From Bubalus kerabau (Eukaryota; Chordata; Mammalia; Artiodactyla; Bovidae), in NCBI RefSeq assembly GCF_029407905.1, contig NC_073628.1:15095501-15159500 (forward strand): 64,000 bases of DNA, in the 5' to 3' direction. The notes below the pieces were generated by a model. The model ran no database searches and was not told the DNA's origin. It saw only the letters and a list, made by a program, of their open reading frames with translations. Shown here one piece after another: positions 32,535-43,491 of this stretch (position 1 is its first letter; each line of letters starts with the position of its first letter). The translations under genes and the position numbers were made by a program.

Positions 32535-32682
32535 TTATGTACAATTTTTAAAGACTTTACTGAATTTATTACAATACTGCTTCTATTTTATGTTTTGGGG
32601 TTTTTTGGCCTAGAGGTATGTGCAATCTTATCTGCATTGGAGGGTAAAGTCTTAACAACTGGACTGCCAGGAAAAGTCCCTT
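32535..32682 (-). mobile_element. CHR SINE, long-tailed form
   Basis: Minus-strand copy: tttaaagactttactgaatt, attacaatactgcttctatt, then cttaacaactggactgccag and ggaaaagtccc. Diverged. Confidence 0.85.
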
Positions 32683-32736
32683 TTCCATTTTTCTAGTTAA
32701 CTGTTTCCTGTGTGTCAAGCAAGATATGAGATCCAT

Positions 32737-32836
32737 CAGTTCAGTTCAGTTCAGTCACTCAGTCGTGTCCGACTCTTTGCGACTCCATGAATCGCAGCAC
32801 GCCAGGCCTCCCTGTCCATCACCAACTCCTGGAGGG
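32737..32836 (-). mobile_element. BovB 3' end, about 100 bases
   Basis: Only the BovB 3' terminus: (TTCAG)n tail, then cagtcgtgtccgactctttg and gtccatcaccaactcctgga. A very short 5'-truncated insertion. Without the tail it could be mistaken for a Bov-A SINE, which shares this region. Confidence 0.88.
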
Positions 32837-33829
32837 CTAACCCAAACTCATATGTTTTTTAGTCCAGCTGATATTGCTTTGGTGCTACCACTTGGGTCCT
32901 CAAGTTGCCTCTGTCTGAGCCTACTTCTACGTTCCACCCTGTCTGCCTAGAAAGTCAGATTAGGGAAACCTCAGCTCTATGGACAATAGATAATTTACTT
33001 TAGGACACTCAGACTTTCTCCACGTCCTAAGTGTCCAGCTCTCAAGCACAGTAGATTCAGCTTAGGGGAAGAAAGTGAAACCACCACACTAATCCTTCTT
33101 TGAAGCCTCTGTGAGTCCTAAATCCAAGTTCTTAATGTGCATTTGTATACTTGTACCTTGTGTATTTTTGACATACCTCATGATTAATTTGGCCAACTCT
33201 GAAATTCAGCAGACTTTACCACCCAGCCATGGCAGTCCTAGACCAGGTGTGCCTCACCTGAGAAGCAGGGCCCATTCTCTCAAGTCTCTGCTGTAGAAAG
33301 AGAGGGTAAGGGGAGTGCTTTGGAGGATGTAGGAAGCTTGGGGAGAAAAAGGGCTGTGTTATCCATCCATTCCAACTCCCAACCCCCAGTTTACTAATCA
33401 GAACAATAATTTCTCATTCAAGGATACCTTGATTTACAAATCTTCCTGGATATTTTAGTTCTTTTGAACAGAAACAGTCTGGACAAGGAGGGGGCCTTTC
33501 CAAGTGGAAGGATCAGAGGCTGCCAGTCCAGGGAGGTGGAAGGCTGTGACCCAACCTTCCAAGAGAAGAAAGGACAGTGACGCTCTGTTTGCCCTGAAGC
33601 AGCGGAAGGAAAACCACAGCCTGGCACATGTCACCCCTGATCCTCCCCTCCCACCAGTGCCCTAGTAACTGTTGCTGACAACAGAACGTGGATGGAACAG
33701 TCACTTGCATGAAATTACTGCTCCTACTTGGGATAAGATAAAAGTCACTTCTCTTCTGTGAGTTACAAGGTGATCAGTGGATCATGGGTGGTGGTGTGTG
33801 ATGGCTCGGGAACTAAACCACCAGGTATT
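32837..33829. other. Low-copy stretch, nothing recognised
   Basis: About 1 kb with ordinary composition; no repeat or exon recognised. Confidence 0.5.
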
Positions 33830-34255
33830 GAAGCTCAGCCACATGTTCTTGGACCAATTCTTATCCTCCCAATGCCTCAGTGTCTTCATCTACAATAAAG
33901 TGATTTATCATAGTGCCAACTTCATAGGGTTGTTTTGAGGCTTAAATAAGTTATTATAGCTAAAGTTCTTAGAGGACTTCCTTTATGGTCCAGTGATTAA
34001 GAATCCACCTGCCCACGCAGGATACAAAGGGTTTGATTCTTGGTCCAGGAAGATTCCACATGCCTTGGGGCAACTAAGCCCATGTACCACAACTACTGAG
34101 ACTGTGCTCTAGGGCCTGAGAACGGCAACAAAGACCCAGGGCAGCCAAAAATTAAAGAAATGAATAAACAAAATGTAAAACAAACATAAGTAAAAATACT
34201 TAGAACAGTATTTCTGAGTGCTCCGTAATTGTTAACTATTATTATTATCTAATTC
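33830..34255 (-). mobile_element. MIR SINE, split by a CHR-1-type SINE
   Basis: Reverse-strand MIR: cttggaccaattcttatcct, ccaatgcctcagtgtcttca, cttcatagggttgttttgag; continued after the SINE by tacttagaacagtatttctg and ttgttaactattattattat. Confidence 0.75.
33973..34185 (+). mobile_element. CHR-1-type SINE
   Basis: Starts gaggacttcctttatggtcc and contains the longer CHR-1 body: cacatgccttggggcaacta, agcccatgtaccacaact, gagactgtgctctagggcct, ggcaacaaagacccagggca and an A-rich tail. Confidence 0.85.
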
Positions 34256-35204
34256 TCAATTGTTTTCACTAAGGAGAGGATGAAGAGACATGAAACTGTC
34301 CAGAAATTGTCTTGTCATCCAGAAATACACTCTCTTACATTTATATTGTTCACTTTACAACCCTAACCTTCTCAGATTTGGGTTGAACTGGTACACTAGA
34401 CTTCAATACATCAAAGAGTATTCATAAGAATACACGGAAAGACGACAGTGGAAGAAGAGATGTGAGTTTAACAACCCTCTGTTAACTGTGCCCATGGGTC
34501 ATTCTAACTCCTGTTTTCTTTTCTTTCTAAGCAGCTGTGTCTGTACCCACAACCAAAGTCACAGCTCACCCTTCTCTGTATGTGAGGGTGGGCAGGTGTA
34601 GAGCTTACAAGCCTCTAAAGCCAAGGGCTTTCCTCCCCTTTCACAGGGACGGGGACTGTGGGCCTGGGGATGGATGAGACAGATGCTGGGCGTGTACTTT
34701 GTGCTCTGGGGGCTGGCGCTGGAGTGCGGGTGAGAATCGCATTGTTGGCAGCTTACAAGGGGCCTGGGAGGACAACAGGGCCGAGCAGGAGAGAGCAAAC
34801 CAGTCCCACGTGAGGGACGGGGAGCCAGCTTGAAGATCAGACCAGCACCAAGGCAAGGCCAGAGCAGCACAGTGGAGCTCATGGGCCATGAGGGAGATAC
34901 CCACTGCAGGGCACGGGGTAGTGACAGAGGTTCACCAGCCCCACAGGCTTTCAGGAGGGGTCTCTGCTGAGAAACTAAGGGTGGCGACTGGATTAATCCC
35001 CAGGCTGTCAGAGAAGTGAGGAACATGCTTGAGAACCTGCACATGGGTTGAAGCAGTGCTCTAGTCCCTGAACAGACTGTCAGCCTGCCTGGGGGAGCCT
35101 AAGCACTAGTCCTAGACAGGACACTGAGTCAGGGCCCTGCCAACCCTGCAGCCTGCCTTCTTTTGGGACACTGTGAGTACATACACACGTTCATTTGGAA
35201 TGTA
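34256..35204. other. Low-copy stretch, GC-richer right half
   Basis: The minus-strand open frame 34559-35044 (161 codons) is proline/serine/leucine-rich without recognisable domain; a second overlapping frame is also open there, which points to composition. Nothing else recognised. Confidence 0.55.
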
Positions 35205-35820
35205 ATAATTATTGCTACCATTTATTAAATGTCTACTTTGCCAAGAGCTGTGTGGTTTGTTTTGTTTTATGTTTTTAAAGATTTTTTGGATGTGGACCGT
35301 TTCTTAAGTCTTTATTGAATTTGTTACAATATCCCATCTGTTTATGGGGTTTTTTTGTTTGTTTGTTTTGTTTTGCTATTTTTGCCACCAGGCATGTGGG
35401 ACCTTAGCTCCCCAACCAGGGACTGAACCCGCACCCCCTGCATTGGAAGGCGAAGTCTTAACCACTGGAGAGCCAGAGAAGTCCCAGGAGCTGTGTTAAG
35501 AGACTCACATGTACCACTTCATTTGATGCTGATAATAACCTCCCGAGAGAGGCCCTGCTCTACCCTCCACGGCCCTCCCGGGTGCAGACTCCAGGCTTGG
35601 GTCCAAGGGACTTAGCCTGCTGCAGTCCCCTTGTACCAAGGACCAGAAGCACTGTGTGCCAGTCCAGGAAAGGTGCATAGTCAGTATTTGCTGGATATTT
35701 ATCTCTGCTTTCAAGAGAGGACACTGCAAACTAGAAAGGTACAGTGACTTTCCACAGTGACAGAGGTTACAAGGAAAAGTTAGAATCCAAACCAAGCCCT
35801 GGCGACTGTGTTTACTTTTC
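35205..35820 (+). mobile_element. MIR SINE(s), split by a CHR SINE
   Basis: Plus-strand MIR text: accatttattaaatgtctac, then after the SINE gtaccacttcatttgatgct and aataacctcccgagag; further right gtacagtgactttccacagt, agaggttacaaggaaaagt. The last block may be a second MIR copy. Confidence 0.6.
35254..35487 (-). mobile_element. CHR SINE, long-tailed form, 9-bp TSD
   Basis: Minus-strand copy: cttaagtctttattgaattt, tgttacaatatcccatctgt, accagggactgaacccgcac, cttaaccactggagagccag. TSD gagctgtgt at 35245-35253 and 35488-35496. Confidence 0.93.
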
Positions 35821-36900
35821 CATCTTTCTCTTCTGGGTAGAGTGGAAAGCACGCTGGCTTGGCCATGAAGACCCCAGCTTCTACTGCCAGTTCTGCCTCT
35901 AGGGGTGTGGGCTCTAGTCACCTCCACCACAAATTAAAGGGCCAGAGCAGCTGCCGTCCATGGGGCCTTCCAGCACTTGGGTCCTGTGGCTGCCACAGAT
36001 GGGGTGGGTGGATTGCCAGGGACAGGGTCTGAGTCACAGTGGACACTCCCCAGGAAACAGAGACTTGGCAAGGTCAGTTGATGGGTGGCCTGACCCAAAT
36101 CTTGGAAAATGTGGGGCAAGAAGAAGCTGCCGCAGAGAAGCAAAGGCCGACGAATGGGGGGGGGCACCTCTCTTCCCATCGGGAGGGCATGTCCCATCCT
36201 CACCTCGGGGGAAGCGGCCACTGCTGCTCAGACCCAGAGCAGCGGGTGTCCTGCAGCCTTGGGGCTTCAGCACTCGCTGTTTTCAGAGCCTCATGTCCAA
36301 TCTCATGGGTAATCACCCCCAGTGATTAGAGCTGGGTGATGTCTGAGGATGACAAGACTCTGAATTCTCAATATTAATTTCAGCTACATTCGCAAATTCC
36401 CCTTCGTTACAGTTTCATTTGAAACACTCTTGCTCAGTGAGGATCTTCCATTTCAAACACAGTGGCCCAGAAGAGTGAACTCTGAGACGACCAGGCTGTC
36501 ACTCTGAGTTATGTGTCATACTAAAGATGCCTAGTATTAGACTTTACAAGGTTTTACTGCCTCGGCTTTCATATTATTAGTGAGAACGACTTGTGTGTGT
36601 TTGTACAGGCTTCCTCCCAGCAGATCCTGTCCTTTTCTTCCAAGGAAATCCACAGCAGCTCACAGGCAGTGTTTTCCTCCCTCTCTTCTGTTCTGTGGCT
36701 GCCCTTGTTCAATGAGGCAAAGAAACCTGGGTTACATAAGAGCAGGAACCTGCACCCTTTTGGGGAGACAGGGGCTCCTTTCATAACTTGGTGAAACCTC
36801 TTCCATCCTCCCATTCCTAATTCACATGTGCACCTACAACATGCCACATGCAAGTTCTAATGGTCTAGGACTGCCTAAAACCCAGCCATAGAGGTCTCCT
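35821..36900. other. Low-copy stretch with a GC-rich block
   Basis: The block 35930-36300 is GC-rich with scattered CpGs and a G-run near 36157-36165, and has overlapping open frames on both strands in several phases. No splice-bounded exon or known protein recognised. Confidence 0.5.
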
Positions 36901-37708
36901 GTTGTTATTGTTGTTGTTATTCAGTCGCTCAGTTGTGTCCAGCTCTTTGCGACCCAGGCAATGGCACCCCACTCCAGTACTTTTGCTTAGAAAATCCCAT
37001 GGACAGAGGAGCCTGGTAGGCTGCAGTCCATGGGGTCGCTAGAGTCAGACACGACTGAGCTACTTCGCTTTCACTTTTCACTTTCATGCATTGGAGAAGG
37101 AAATGGCAACCTACTCCAGTGTTCTTGCCTGGAGAATCCCAGGGACGGGAAGCCTGGTTGGCTGCCGTCTATGGGGTCGCACAGAGTCAGACACAACTGA
37201 AGCGACGCAGCAGCAGCAGCAGACTGCAGCACACCAGGCTTTCCTGTCCTTTACTATCTCCCGAAGTTTGCTTCAACTCATCTTCACTGAGTTGGTGATG
37301 CCATCCAACCGTCTCATCCTCTGTTACCCCCTTCTCCTCCTGCCCTCAATCCTTCCCAGCATCAGGGTCTTTTTCAAAGAATCGGCTCTATGCAGCAGGT
37401 AGTTAAAGTATTGCAGCTTTAGCATCAGTCCTGCTAATGAATATTCAGGGTTGATTTCCTTTAAGATTGACTGGTTTAACCTCCTTGCTATCCTAGGGAG
37501 TTTCAAGAGTCTTCTCCAGGACCACAGTTCAAAAGCATGAATTCTTCAACACTCAGCCTTCTTTATGGTCCAACTCTCACATCTATACATGCCTACTGGA
37601 AAAACCATTGCTTTGACTATACAGACCTTTGTTGGCAAAGTGATGTCTCTGGTTTTTAATATGCTGTCTAGGTTTGTCATAGCTTTTCTTCTAAGGAACA
37701 AGCATCTG
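36901..37708 (-). mobile_element. BovB LINE 3' part, old class, split by Bov-A2
   Basis: Minus-strand BovB with a (GTT)n left end, equal to a CAA-type tail. The body variant gaatattcagggttgatttc marks the older class. Truncated near 37708 after ggaacaagcatct. The conserved Arg codon reads TGA on the minus strand (37548-37546). All frames broken. Confidence 0.93.
36956..37221 (+). mobile_element. Bov-A2 SINE nested in BovB
   Basis: Begins aggcaatggcaccccactcc and ends (CAG)4. The BovB flanks (gcgaccc on the left, actgcagcacacc on the right) do not overlap; instead a few BovB bases are missing at the junction. So a deletion accompanied or followed the insertion. Confidence 0.93.
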
Positions 37709-37719
37709 CTTGGTTAAAA

Positions 37720-38093
37720 ACTGGGTCATTTTAACCCATGACTCAGAACAATGAGACATCATCATGCAAAAAAAGAAAAAAATTAACCTTGACCCTCATC
37801 TCACATCTTATACAAATATTCACTCCAAAGGATCAGAGGCTTAAAAGTAAGTGCCAAACTAGAAATACTATTAATAGAAGAAAATATGAGAGAAAAACTT
37901 TGTAACCACAGGTAAAGCAGACTTCTTAGCTATGACACCAAGAGTGGAGCATAAAAGAAAAAAAGTGACCATCTGGACTTCACTGAAACCAAAAGTTTTT
38001 ACTCTTCGGAAAATATTATTAAGAAAATAAAAAGACAAACCACAAACTGGGAAAAAAAAATATTTGCAGAACACTTAACTGTGTCCTCTTCTT
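37720..38093 (+). mobile_element. Old L1 ORF2 remnant
   Basis: Diverged L1 ORF2: aattaaccttgaccctcatc, ctccaaaggatcagaggct, tagaagaaaatatgagag, gacttcttagctatgacacc, atctggacttcactgaaacc, gaaaatattattaagaaa, in the order of L1 ORF2. No frame. Confidence 0.8.
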
Positions 38094-38108
38094 AAGAAAC
38101 TTGCCTGG

Positions 38109-38225
38109 GGACTTCCCTGGAGGTCCAGCGGTTAAGACTCCGCACTCCCAATGTGGGGGCAGGGGTTCAATCCTCAGCTGGGGAACTAAGACTCCACATG
38201 CCATGTGGTACAGCCAAAAATGAAA
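38109..38225 (+). mobile_element. CHR SINE with 15-bp TSD
   Basis: Head ggacttccctggaggtccag, ggttaagactccgcactccc, A-rich tail. Exact TSD aagaaacttgcctgg at 38094-38108 and 38226-38240; the nick context TCTT/AAGA fits L1-type endonuclease. Confidence 0.96.
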
Positions 38226-38240
38226 AAGAAACTTGCCTGG

Positions 38241-39140
38241 AAGTCCTGCCTGGAAAAGTTTGCTTGCCTTTCATGTGAACTCTTGGCTAGAGGTGGCCTG
38301 GGGAAGACTGCCTTTCAGCTGGCCATAACGTTTCTGGAATATCACCGGGTTTTGTGACCAAGGCAGGAGAAGGGAATGTACATGGGGTAGGCAACCAGGA
38401 GCAAGCCTTGTCTGCAGTGCAAACTTTTGGGAAGCTCAGCAGGTGGTAACAAAGTGCTCCCAACGATCTGGCCCTGTCCCTAGGGCAACACTGTCTCCAG
38501 CCTGGAGTTCCACAGGACAGGCCTTATACACAGGAAGCCCTGGAGGAAGACGTGTGTGCAGACTGCAGGGGCCAGGGCTGCACAGGTTGGGAGGGAGATC
38601 CCCTGGGGGGAGCCATCTGTCCGTACATGCATGGAGGCAGTGATCCTGAACTTGGCCTTCACAACAAGGAGCTTCAGGACCCCAGTGGGGAGAGGAGGCA
38701 GACAACCCAAGACATGAGAGCAGGCAGTAGGATGCAGCCTTCAAGGACTAAGAAGGCGATGTGCCTGGCGTGGCCGTATGGGTATGCTGAGAAGTAGAGT
38801 TGAAGTTGGTCTGAGCCAGGTCCAGGCAAATCCCAAAAGCCAGATAGAGAACTTGGGACTTGATGACAGAGTGGGTGGACCCTCCTTTTAGAACCAAAGG
38901 GATGACTTGATGAAAGGAGAGCTCTTCAGATCTGCTCTTCCTTCTCCAGAGAGAGCCCTGGTCATCGACTTTCTTCCTTCTCACCCTTAGGGAAGATACA
39001 CTCATTTACTTCAGGGGAAGAAAACCCCTCCTGCTGCACCAACCACAGGCATCAGGAAGCGATCCCCATCACTCATCCTCTTCCTGCAGAGCCAAAGGAC
39101 AACATCCCTCCCCAGACCCCAAATGTATTAGCCAGGGGTC
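38241..39140. other. Low-copy stretch, nothing recognised
   Basis: About 0.9 kb, GC moderate. Overlapping open frames on both strands at 38436-38800 have no family match. Confidence 0.5.
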
Positions 39141-39148
39141 AGAGTTGG

Positions 39149-39701
39149 CCTTCTCTTCTATTATTATTGGAGTATAGTTGCTTTACAATGTTGTTTTAAG
39201 TCTCTGCTGTACAACAAAGTGAATCAGCTATATGTAAACTTATGTCCCCTCCCTGTTGGACCTCCCTTCCCACCTCCCCCATCCCACCCCACCTAGGTCA
39301 TCACAGAGCACCAAGCTGAGCTTCCTGTGCTATACAGCAGCTTCCTAATCTCCCAATTCATCCCACCCTCCCCTCACCTTTCCATGTCAACACATCCATT
39401 CTCTACATCTGCATCTCTATTCCTGCCCTGCAAATAGGTTCATCTGTATCATTTTTCTAGACTCCACATACATGTGCTAACGCTGTCATTCAAAAAGATA
39501 CATGCACCCCAGTGTTTGCTGCAGCACTCTTTACAAGAGCCAGGACACGGAGGCAGCCTAAATGTCCCGTTGTCAGATGAATGCATAAAGATGTGGTACG
39601 TATACACAATGGAGTATTACTCAGCCATTAAAAGGCATGAAATTGGGTCATTTGTAGACATGTGGATGGACCTAGAATCTGTCATATAGAGTGAAGGAAA
39701 G
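39149..39701 (-). mobile_element. L1 3' end with inverted 5' part
   Basis: Left part (to about 39481) is reverse-strand L1 3' UTR (attggagtatagttgcttta, gaccttcc-type text, ctgcaaataggttcatctgt). Right part (from about 39487) is plus-strand L1 ORF2 end (aaaaagatacatgcacccca, gtggtacgtatacacaatgg, encoding WYVYTMEYYSAIKRHEIGSF). The element is bounded by agagttgg at 39141-39148 and 39702-39709. Read on the minus strand it is an inverted 5' segment followed by a 3' segment, the geometry of twin priming. Confidence 0.9.
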
Positions 39702-39709
39702 AGAGTTGG

Positions 39710-41119
39710 TGCTCTGGACACACCCCAAGTGGTGGGGCTGACAGACAAGCCCTGCCATTCGTTCCCCTGACCCCAGCTCTGCCCTGAATGCCTCCCACTG
39801 AGCCCTGCCCATTGTGACCCTCATTTCTCTGCTGCTGTGTATTCTTCATTGCAGTTATTTTTCCCTGTCCTCACTTAGTACTTATTTAGGCCTGATTTCA
39901 CCTGGGAAAAAGGGCTGGGCATAAACAAGAACCCACTGTGACAAGCCATAACCAGATCCCTCAGGACAATGGGTGATGCGGGGAGAGAGGCATCAGAAAC
40001 ATGAGGAGCCATAAAACGCTCATGTAAGGAGGTGGTGGCCTGGAGGCATGGCAATAGAGACAAGAGTGTACACATCAAACACACACAGAGATGATGACCC
40101 TCACAGTCTCAGGCAGAGAGCAGGGAGATTACAGTCCAGGGTGGAGACCACGACCCCACCCAACAGCTGGCCAACCACGTAAGGTGGGTCTTGGGGTCGG
40201 AGGCTCTGTTCATCTCGGAGTGATATTTCCCTAAGCTTGAGGTCACTTCCGCCAGCAAAGCAAAACTCGAAGGAAATGACATCATGCTGACATGTGAGGC
40301 AGCTGCTCCTGTGTGAAAGCCAGAGGGGGAAGCCCAGTGACTCTGAAAGCTTTTAAAGGTTTCCTGCTCTGCTAATAAAGCATCAGAGGAGAGCCATGCC
40401 TCGTGCGTGTATCTGTCCCAGGGTTACCATGGTGATGCTGTGTATGTTTGCAAGGCTGGAAGCATCAGAGATAGAAAAGGAAGCCAGGGTGGACCAGAGT
40501 AGGCAGCCCTGCAGGAATTTCCCTCTGATCCTCCACAGGCCATCTGTTAACAGAAAATTAATGTGCCTGTCTGAGTTTTGTCATCCAACCTGCCATTTCC
40601 ACAGCTGAAGGAGGGAAAAAAGTCACAAACCATAAAAGTCTTTCCTGGGAGTATTCAGGTAAACCCATCTTCCCAAGCAGAGTTAGGCACGTAGGGATGT
40701 CCTAGTGAGAGAACCTCCTGCATGTCAGTTCTGAAGATGAGGGGCACACGAACACAGTGGGGGTGGAGGCGTGGGTCTCTAGGATGGTGGGTGGGCCTGC
40801 TGTCACTGGGGGGCCGGCAGCACACATGTCAGGAAGCACCCATGATGTCCTGACAGCCTGGACCCGTGCATCCATGAGGGATCTCATTTCTAGATAAGAA
40901 CCGTCCCCTGAGGGCTGATGGTCCCACAGACAAGAATCTTGGTGTTCGCAGCAATTCCTCAAGCAAGACAGTCAGCCTTTTAACCATTCTTTGTCTTCTC
41001 AATCACCTCCCAACTTTCCCTTAAATTGAAGGAAGCATACACTAGATAACAGAGGATTCTGACCAGCATTAAGTCCGATGATGGGCCAATGTCTCTATCA
41101 TGTAAACTTACTTTTAGGT
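39710..41119. other. Low-copy stretch with a motif-rich block
   Basis: The segment 40230-40370 holds aaatgacatcatgctgacatg (a CRE/AP-1-like core) and gaggtcacttccgcc (nuclear-receptor and ETS-like half sites) by inspection. These are short matches and prove nothing alone. No exon recognised. Confidence 0.4.
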
Positions 41120-41215
41120 GAATCACATAACATACATATGGTGGCCAACATTTAATCCAGTGTCTGACTCAAAATATTAGGAACTCAAAAATATTTGTCA
41201 AACAGATGAGTAATG
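41120..41215 (+). mobile_element. L2 3' end remnant
   Basis: Text ccagtgtctgactcaaaata, ttaggaactcaaaaatattt, gtcaaacagatgag follows the L2 3' end (gcacatagtaggcactcaat then aaatatttgttgaatga). Confidence 0.55.
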
Positions 41216-41773
41216 TTTCCATAGGTAGATGGGCCAGTGTTGAGGAAATATGGAAAAGATTCCCACCTAGACGTCTGGTGAGGTGGCCTGCATGGGGTAC
41301 AGAGAGACTGCTGAACAGGATGCAGGGAGGCTGTTAGCTGTGCTTCTAACCCACCCCTCCTTCCTTACACATATTCATTCCTGCACAAACTTCAGGCTCA
41401 TGAAGATCAAAATTTCCCTGGAAATGTACTGGTAAATCTCAGTTGACTGGTAGAATATCTTTCCTACAATGAAGACCTAAGATTTGGGCAGAGAAATGAA
41501 AGAGAAACAGACTTGCGGCAGGCTAAAAATAACGTAAAATATACAAAACATCATAGCATTTTCCTATAAGTAGTAAAAGCAACTTCCTAGGATGGCAGCA
41601 AAGCCCCAGATAAAAAGTGCACTGAAATGCATTTTCCAGGAGGTCTGAAACAAGTCTGAGTACTTTTTCAAATTTACATGTGGCTTTGTTGATGTCCGAT
41701 TTTGTTTCAGGCCAAGTAATAAAGTCATTCAGTCATTTAACAAATGTTTATATCAAACATTTATAATCCAGAG
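41216..41773. other. Low-copy stretch with L2 trace
   Basis: Near 41720-41765 gtcattcagtcatttaacaa and atgtttatatc resemble the reverse L2 end. Nothing else recognised. Confidence 0.4.
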
Positions 41774-41955
41774 CAGTGGTTCTCTCCCAGGACAATTCTA
41801 TCCCCCAGGGCACATCGGTAACATTGGAAGACATCTTTGATTATCACAGCTTGGTGGAGGGTGCTGTTGGCATCGAGGAGAGGCCAAGGATGATGCTAAA
41901 CACAGAACAGACCCCAACAAGACAGAATAATCTGGCCCAAAATGTTGAAGAACCT
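41774..41955 (+). mobile_element. MER20 (hAT-Charlie MITE)
   Basis: Starts with the terminal motif cagtggttctc, then cccccagggcacatcggtaa, ggaagacatctttgattatc, ggtgctgttggcatcgagga and aatctggcccaaaatgttga, the order of MER20. The far terminal inverted repeat is lost. In other mammals MER20 copies have been reported as regulatory in the endometrium; nothing here shows that for this copy. Confidence 0.85.
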
Positions 41956-42171
41956 CATAGAAGGAGATCTATATAGCAGGGAGAAATCTATATAGCACAT
42001 AATGAGGTTTCTATTCAAGTCCTGGAGAGTTAGAGAAGGCTTATCAAACGAAGTGATAAGTATACTGATACAAGAAGAAGAATCAGGAGTGAACTTAAAT
42101 GGAAAAGAGTACCACAAGAGGAAGAAACTTAGGCAAAAGCCTGGAAAGGAGCATTTAAAGAACTCTAAATA

Positions 42172-42290
42172 GGGACTTCCCTGCTGTTTCAGTGGTTAAG
42201 ACTCTGTACTTCCACTGCAGGGGACACAGGTTCAATTCCTGGTCAAGGAACTAAGATTCCTCGAACTGCATGATGCAACCAAACACACAC
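42172..42290 (+). mobile_element. CHR SINE
   Basis: Head tagggacttccctgctgttt, ggttaagactctgtacttcc, caggttcaattcctggtca. TSD not recognised. Confidence 0.88.
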
Positions 42291-42634
42291 AGAGAATGCA
42301 AAGAGAGTAGATATTCTCTTAAGCAGCTTTCCCTTACATTAACTCAAGTGAAACAAACCAACTGCTGCCCACAGCACGCTGTGCATGTGTGGCTGTAAGC
42401 CTGTGCACTCCTGCCCACCCACCCAGATGAGTTAAATGCTAATCAAGGATAAGCTGGATTCGCTTCCAAAGCTGTTTATGCCAGTTTTAAAATTATCTTA
42501 TTTGGATAATTTAATTAAACACCATGAAAACTCATGATATAGGATTGTGAAAAGAAAGTTGCTATTTTTATTCTAAGTAGGATGCTTTGAAAGATTTCAA
42601 GAAGGTGAATCCTAAAAAGAAAATACTATCAAGT
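42291..42634. other. Low-copy stretch, nothing recognised
   Basis: AT-rich towards the right; no repeat or coding signal recognised. Confidence 0.5.
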
Positions 42635-43111
42635 TCAGATCAGATCAGATCAGTCACTCAGTCATGTCCAACTCTTTGCGACCCCATGAATCGCAGCACA
42701 CCAGGCCTCCCTGTCCATCACCAACTCCCGGAGTTCACTCAGACTCACGTCCATCGAGTCAGTGATGCCATCCAGCCATCTCATCCTCTGTCGTCCCCTT
42801 CTCCTCCTGCCCCCAATCCCTCCCAGCATCAGAGTCTTTTCCAATGAGTCAACTCTTTGCATGACATGGCCAAAGTATTGGAGTTTCAGCTTTAGCATCA
42901 TTTCTTCCAAAGAAATCCCAGGGCTGATCTCCTTCAGAATGGACTGGTTGGATCTCCTTGCAGTCCAAGGGACTCTCAAGAGTCTTCTCCAACACCACAG
43001 TTCAAAAGCATCAATTCTTCGGTGCTCAGCCTTCTTCACAGTCCAACTCTCACAACCATACATGACCACAGGAAAAACCATAGCCTTGACTAGACAAACC
43101 TTTGTTGGCAA
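42635..43111 (-). mobile_element. BovB 3' part, young class
   Basis: Minus-strand BovB with a (GATCA)n left end, equal to a CTGAT-type tail, and the young body variant gaaatcccagggctgatctc. It is the one copy here whose conserved Arg codon is still CGA, and its C-terminal frame is open to the 3' part. Truncated after tttgttggcaa. Confidence 0.95.
42662..43111 (-). pseudogene. BovB ORF2 C-terminal fragment, frame open
   Basis: About 150 residues in one minus-strand frame: LPTKVCLVKAMVFPVVMYGC, ESWTVKKAEHRRIDAFELWC, WRRLLRVPWTARRSNQ, then KLQYFGHVMQRVDSLEKTLM and GGIGGRRRRGRQRMRWLDG. It lies after the RT domain, so it has no catalytic part. The open frame reflects recent insertion, not function. 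Confidence 0.92.
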
Positions 43112-43135
43112 GTTAGGTATGGGTAAAACCAATGG

Positions 43136-43491
43136 ATAAGACTCTTGAGAGTCCCTTGGGCAGCAAGGAGATCAAACCAGTCAATCCTAAAGGAAATCAA
43201 CACTGAATATTCATTGGAAGGACTGATGCTGAAGCTGAAGCTCCAATACTTTGGCCACCTGATGTGAAGAACTGACTCACTGGAAAAGACCCTGATGCTG
43301 GGAAAGATTGAAGGCAGGAGGAGAAGGGGGTGACAGAGGATGAGATGGCTGGATGGCATCATTGACTGAATGGACATGAGTTTGAGCAAACTCCAAGAAA
43401 TAATGAAGGACAGGGAAGACTGGCATGCTGCAGTCCATGGGGTCACAAAGAGTTGGATACAATGAACAATTGAACAGCAAAACAAAAACAA
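43136..43491 (+). mobile_element. BovB 3' part, old class
   Basis: Plus-strand BovB from aagactcttgagagtccctt to a CAA-type tail. Body variant cactgaatattcattggaag. It lies head-to-head with the preceding minus-strand copy, 24 bases apart, but belongs to another subfamily, so the two are separate insertions. Confidence 0.94.

Noticed and set aside
34559..35044. 161-codon minus-strand open frame
   Set aside because: GC-rich, low-information protein with an overlapping second frame; no family resemblance.
35930..36300. CpG island and promoter
   Set aside because: GC-rich but CpGs are scattered, with no TATA, no exon and no splice donor I can defend.
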